From: Arcuatula senhousia
Taxonomy: Eukaryota; Mollusca; Bivalvia; Mytilida; Mytilidae
DNA length: 64,000 bases
Reading direction: 5' to 3'
Assembly (NCBI GenBank): GCA_963971305.1
Contig: OZ020307.1
Span: 48,233,702 to 48,297,701 of the forward strand
This document shows positions 58,997 through 64,000 of this stretch, in pieces. The notes under the pieces are model-generated. The model worked only from the letters and a program-made list of their open reading frames with translations, did no database searches and was not told the DNA's origin. A program made the position numbers and the translations under genes. The stretch's first letter is position 1; every line of letters begins with the position of its first letter.

Positions 58997-59247
58997 GTAT
59001 ATATTTTGGACAGCTTGTGGGACAATTCCAAAGGTAGAACGTGCGCAATTAAATGGCGATGAACGTATTTCTATAACTAATACGTCCCTTCTCTGTCCAG
59101 AAAGCTTAACTATTGACCAGAAAGAGCAAAAAGTATATTGGGCAGACTCTCGATTACAGAAAATTGAAGTTGCTGATTATGATGGGTCAGAAAGAAGAAT
59201 TCTAATAGAGCTGAGTGCACATGATATTTGGGGGTTAACAGTATTAG
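58997..59247 (+). CDS. YWTD beta-propeller exon 3 of the LDLR-like receptor
   Basis: Acceptor TTTCTTTGTAG (AG at 58995-58996), donor GTAAGA at 59248; 251 nt, phase 2 in and phase 1 out. It completes the codon left by 47648 and reads YIFWTACGTIPKVERAQLNG, then SLLCPESLTIDQKEQKVYWA, then DSRLQKIEVADYDGSERRIL. Two class B blades: YIFWTACG..P.VERA.L.GDER and LTID...KVYWADS.L..IE..D.DGS.RR.L. The YWTD motif is present as IFWT and VYWAD. The remaining blades and any membrane anchor must lie beyond the window. An LRP4/LRP5-6-like or LDLR-like identity cannot be chosen from four blades. Confidence 0.9.
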
Positions 59248-59933
59248 GTAAGAAAGGTTAAACCATTTTTATGATATCATTCTATTGTATAAAGAGTGAA
59301 CTATTTTTACGAATTCTCTGCGCTTTCTATTGTTCATGCTCAGTTTGTCTTAAAGGATGGGTTGCGATAAGGTCCTATTTTGGCCCATCTATAGGCAAAA
59401 AATAAAAAGTTTTTCATAGCATGTTACTTTATATCTAAGTTTTTAAATACTACTTTTAAATACATTTGCACGAACACAGCTTCGAAAATCGGGTTCAAAA
59501 TTGACCCATTTTGAATGAAAATTTCATCTTGATTCAAATAAAATTTTAAGGTAGGGCTTCAATAGATTGACTTTTTGTGCTAAAATACTTGAAGCCAGTG
59601 ATTACAATTCTATAAAAGGTTCATCATATATATACACCACTTTAAACAACAATTTTGAAATTGGAATGACCGCTAATCTCACGAAAAACGAAGTACTGAC
59701 AACAAGTTCAGTCTATGAAATAAGCTAGATGGATGTTAGGTTTCTTATCTCTGGTCACTTAAAATTAGTTATACATATATATCAACACCAGTTGAGTTCC
59801 TTGACCACAAACCCTATGGTGCACATATCATGTTACATATTTTTCTTTACAAAAATGAAAATATTTTACATGATTTCAAACATCACTTTGAAGTTGACAA
59901 TGTACAAGTAATAAAAACCAACTAAAATGTTTA

Positions 59934-62625
59934 CAAGGGTGCGAATGTACGTCATCACGCAGGGTGTCGGCGATAAAAATTTGGACGCCATCTTGTCCCT
60001 TTCAGGTAAGACATTTACATATTATGCCTATTGTAGAAACGCTATAAACTTATCAGATAGCTAAAAAAAAATGCCGCATAAAATAAGAATCAAAATAAGC
60101 TATAAGATGTTATTATCCGTTCAGTCAATTTTTCAGTAAACAGAGAACAGGTTTTGGAAAGTCGGTCAAACCTGCAGGATGTCGGCAACTTTTTTCGCTA
60201 AAATATCGCATATATCCGGAAATATGAAACCTATCGTAAAATTAGAGTGCCCAGGTTAATAAATGTTCTTAAAAAATGTCTTGCTAAAATTTTTACACAT
60301 TGTAATGGTCACGAATCGTTTATTTTTAGCTCACCTGGACCAAAGGTCCATGTGAGCTATTGCCATCACTTGGCGTCCGTCGTCGTCGTCGTCGTCGTCG
60401 TCGTCCGTTAACAATTTTTCAAAAATCTTCTCTTCTGAAACTACTGAACAGAATTCAATGAAACTTGGTATGATTGATCCTTAGGGTGTCCTGCACCAAA
60501 CTTGTGTTTCGATTTGTGATCCGTCAAAAAACATGGCCACCAAATCAAAAAGTATAAGAGATAGATGAAATTTGATGCCACGCTACTGAATCAGCATCAA
60601 AAGCTCTACAAAAGTCTCTATTGAGTCGAAGTTCTCAGATGACCCCTTATAGGAGTTACGAACCCTTATAGGCGAAATTTTTTTTTCATGTTTTTGGCTT
60701 CTGAAATGAAAACTATTACAGATAGAGAAAAGCTGTTGCTTGCTTAAATGTTCAGCTCAATTAGCTCTACAAAAGTAACCATAGAGTCGAAGTTGTCAGA
60801 TGACCCCTTATAGGGGTTACAGCCCCTTAAAGTAAAAAAAATAGTGTTTTGGTCTGTAGAATGAAAACTTTTGCAGATAGAGAAAAACTGTTGCTTGCTT
60901 AAATGTTCAGCTCAATTAGCTCTACAAAAGTGTCCATAGAGTGGAAGTTGTCAGATGACCCCATATAGGGGTTACAGCCCCTTAAAGGCCAAAAAATAGT
61001 GTTTTTGGCCTGTAGAATGAAAACTATTGCAGATAGAGAAAAGCTGTTGCTTGCTTATATGTTCATCCCATTTAGCTCTACAAATGTGTCCATAGAGTCA
61101 AAGTTGTAAGATGACCCCTTATAGGGGTTACAGCCCCTTAAATGCGAAAAATAGTGTTTTTGGTTTATAGAATGAAAACTATAGCAGATAGAGAAAAGCT
61201 GTTGCTTGCTTTAATGTTCAGCTCAATTGTCTCTACAAAAGTGTCCTTAGAGTCGAAGTTATCAGATGACCCCTTATAGGGGTTTCAGCCCCTTAAAGGT
61301 GAAATTTAGTGTTTTTGGTCTGTAGAATGAAAACTATTGCAGACAGAGAAAAGCTGTTGCTTGCATAAATGTTCAACTCATTTAGCTCTACAAAAGTCTT
61401 CATTGCGTCAAAGTTGTCAGGTGACCCCTTTTAGGGGTTACAGCCCCTAAATTAACATGTTTAATGTTTTTGGCCTACAGAATGAAAACTATTGCTGAAA
61501 GAGAAAAAGCTGTTGCTTGCTTAAATGTTCAGTTTATTTAGCTTTACAAAGTTCTTCATAGGGTCGACATCAAGACCAGGTGAGCGATTCAGGCTCCTGG
61601 GAGCCTCTTGTTTTAAAAATGCGATAAAGGATGTCGGCAACACCATCGATGACACATATTAAACTAAAAACTTAAAAAAGAAAACCAACAAAAAGCCCAT
61701 ATTTTTACTATCAGTTTGAACTCAAATTCACTTGTTTTGGAAACTTCAAAGTTGGTCAAATTTGCAGATGTTGGAAGCAATTTTGTCACAATATAGCACA
61801 TATCTGCTGATAAATTGTAAAAACAATCGTAAACAATGTGATTGGTATGTTGCTGCTTAATGTAAAAAAAGGCTACCATATACATTGTTAATACGAAACG
61901 TTAAAAAATATACATTTCAGGTCAAATAAGTATTTTGATAAAGTTATATTTGAAATAATGTTTTACCATCATCGAAAATCCGTTAGAAGTAATAACATAT
62001 AAAAATGTCATTCAAGGTCAAATATTAAATTACGAAAATTTAATGTGCTATATTGTGACAAAATCGTTTCCAACATCTGCAGATTTGACCAACTTTGAAG
62101 TTTCCAAAACCGCTTAATTTAAGTTCAAACTGATAGTAAAAATATAGGCTTTTTGTTGGTTTTCTTTTGTAAGTTTTTAGTTTAATTTGTGTCTCGATAT
62201 CCTACATTTCAATGGTGTTTTACCGAATTTTTTAAAAAATAAACGATTCGTGACCATTACAATGTGTAAAAATTTTAGCAACACATTTTTTAAGAACATT
62301 TATTAACCTGGGCACTCTTATTTTACGATAGGTTTCATATTTCGGGATATATGCGATATTTTAGCGAAAAAAGTTGCCGACATCCTGCAGGTTTGACCGA
62401 CGTTCCAAAACCTGTTCATTGTTTACTGAAAAATTTACTGAACGGATAATAACATCTTATAGCTTATTTTGATTCTTATTTTATGCGGCATTTTTTTAGC
62501 TATCTGGTAAGTTTATAGTTTTCTACAATAGGCATAATATGTTAATGTCTTACCTGAAAGGGACAAGATGACGTCCAAATTTTTATCGCCGACACCCTGC
62601 GTGATGACGTACATTCGCACCCTTG
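59934..62625. mobile_element. Foldback-type element with about 590-bp inverted arms
   Basis: Termini CAAGGGTGCGAATGTACGTC (59934) and complement (ends 62625), flanked by a perfect 5-bp duplication GTTTA (59929-59933, 62626-62630). The left arm runs 59934-60327 and resumes at 61613-61808 after an insertion; the right arm runs about 62035-62625. Arm identity is high (roughly nine of ten bases). There is a short unique centre and no ORF. Confidence 0.85.
60328..61612 (+). mobile_element. Complete AGCTCACC...CTTGTT element (Helentron-like, non-autonomous)
   Basis: 5' palindrome AGCTCACCTGGACC-AAA-GGTCCATGTGAGCT (60328-60359), (GTC)n at about 60378-60402, then six units of about 155 bp (GTTGCTTGCT marks at 60735, 60890, 61045, 61201, 61355, 61512) each with AGATGACCCC.TATAGGGGTT. 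The 3' end is CAGGTGAGCGATTCAGGCTC, a hairpin, then CTTG before TTTT. The matching arm of the host foldback element gives the empty site. Insertion is in a T-run and no target duplication is visible. No ORF. Confidence 0.8.
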
Positions 62626-62639
62626 GTTTAACTTTCACT

Positions 62640-63910
62640 GTCTTTATAGCTATCATGCTGAGAAGTTACTGATTTAGCTGATAAAGATTTAGATAAGAGG
62701 GCTGATGAAAATCATCAGCTTTTCTTAGCTTGTTTCATAGACTGGAGTTTCAGTATGTCTTGCATGCGGAACCAGCTTGAAACTTTCATAAAAGATGTAC
62801 TTTAGTAATACAAGTTTTTTTAATAAAATATGGACCTGGTTCCGCGTTCAATGGCTTTACTTCCGGGAATGATATAAATCTCTTATTTGTGCAACTTTCC
62901 TATAAGCACAATGTTTAAAGTAATAATAAAGCAGTTTTGGGAAAAAAATTGCAATGTAAAAATAATCACTTAACTGTTGCATTATCATAAAATTAAAGCT
63001 TTCGCGCTTTTATGTACGAAAATTTTATAAATGTGCGTGTACCGGCTAGAAATTTAGCTGATTTTTGAAGAAGATTGATACCAATGGCCACTTATTAACT
63101 TTCGTGAACAACATTCCGATTTTTACCGAACATTTCAAAACAAACAAAAATGTATTTTGAAGTAAGAGCATGTAAAGCTCTGGGTTTAATATAATTTCAT
63201 ATTTCTTATTTATTTGACAAGTAAAACTTTTCCGCTATTAAGAAATACTGATTAAAAAGTGTTAAACATGTTATAATAACAACACACACGCACCTGTTTT
63301 CCATTCATCGTGCTATGTATTAACCGGGCCTATTTAACTGAAAACTCGATTAATTCAATGACACAATATTCTCATTGGGGGGATTTCTAAACAACTTTCT
63401 CTTGTTATTGATATCTTTTTAAAGGGGAACGGAGTAAGGAAAAATTAAAACAGTTACAAAAACCAGAACATACCCTTTTCAGACCACGTTTGTTTACATC
63501 CATTTCCTAAAGTATTTTTTAGATGGGCTTGCGCGGGCACTTCCGAGTGAGTTCAAACTTGGGTTGTATGCATCTAGTTTGCATCATACAACTCGGGAAG
63601 CAAATGGTTGTTAAAGACACTTTTTTATTTAATTCTGCAAATCTACACTATTTAATGGACTTTATGTAGCTTTAATAAAAGTTTACATTAACAATTTATA
63701 TTTTAAAAGTTTAAAAATACTGTTAAAAAAATTATGATTTTTAGATTTATTATTACTTTAAATCATTTGCGGTGGTTCATTTCAAGCACCATTTACTAAA
63801 TAATAAGATAAGCTTTTCAACTACAGACATTTATTTTCAAAAAATAGAAATATTAACCTTTCAAACAAGATATGTTGTGATAGGATATACTTAATTTTAT
63901 TTTTGACTTT
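62640..63910. other. Right part of the outer inverted-repeat element
   Basis: AT-rich; no ORF or exon was recognised between the foldback element and the outer right terminus. Confidence 0.35.
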
Positions 63911-64000
63911 CGCAATGGGCTGAAAAGGGTCTTATCGCGACCAATCCTTTTTCATGGTCCACTAATCACAAACTTTCAGGGCAAACATTCGGTTAGGATT

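Larger units (their letters stand above)
59352..63950. mobile_element. Outer inverted-repeat element, 4.6 kb, containing two nested insertions
   Basis: AAAGGATGGGTTGCGATAAG (59352) and its imperfect complement CTTATCGCGACCAATCCTTT (63931-63950), followed inward by GGCCCAT / ATGGGC words. A second inverted pair lies at about 59708 (TTCAGTCTATGAAATAAGC) and 62727 (GCTTGTTTCATAGACTGG). No transposase. Termini and boundaries are tentative. Confidence 0.4.

Overview
The window is AT-rich, intron-rich eukaryotic nuclear DNA with no bacterial-style operons, Shine-Dalgarno sites or dense ORFs. The content suggests a bivalve mollusc, most likely a mytilid mussel. The reasons are a low-density-lipoprotein-receptor-like gene with very long introns, a Penelope-like reverse transcriptase, hammerhead-ribozyme-like tails, and several hairpin-tipped elements with about 160 bp internal repeats (the AGCTCACC...CTTGTT kind). 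The species assignment is inference from recalled repeat types, not a database match.

Genes, all on the + strand. (a) Left edge, 1197-4327: part of a gene with three homologous 45-nt exons (Thr/Ser/Gln-rich stalk) and one LDL-receptor class A exon. The third 45-nt copy has lost its acceptor AG. (b) From 13537 to beyond the right edge: a secreted or type-I membrane receptor. Its exons are signal peptide plus 8 Cys (13537-13810), a 4-Cys exon (27067-27174), a 150-nt Thr-rich stalk made of two 25-residue repeats (27530-27679), and three exons that read continuously as YWTD beta-propeller blades (39277-39468, 47465-47648, 58997-59247). Nearly every junction is phase 1. The gene covers at least 45.7 kb and is unfinished in the window.

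Most of the remainder is mobile or repetitive DNA in the introns. 1-412, 8093-8615, 34888-34920, 39610-40547, 41278-41843 and 60328-61612 are members or pieces of a Helitron/Helentron-like architecture (5' palindromic hairpin, short microsatellite, about 155-170 bp tandem units, 3' hairpin plus CTTGTT). 2679-3326, 11265-11655 and 32317-33478 are TTAA-flanked inverted-repeat elements. 23145-24960 is a 258-bp satellite with a four-monomer higher-order period. 36394-39248 and 42027-45287 are multi-kilobase terminal-inverted-repeat elements without a recognisable transposase. 49847-51663 is a broken Penelope-like reverse transcriptase beside decayed BEL/Pao-like pol sequence (51800-52700). 56157-58291 is a complete pogo/Tigger-type DNA transposon with an uninterrupted 460-aa transposase. 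59352-63950 is a nest of three insertions.

The receptor gene looks like a cell-surface or secreted protein (Cys-rich head, mucin-like stalk, YWTD propeller). The transposons are its intron load. One transposon ends only 28 bp upstream of a receptor exon, and Penelope-like, BEL/Pao-like and pogo elements all sit in the 47648-58997 intron. I found no RNA polymerase III genes, rRNA, CRISPR or prokaryotic-style system.
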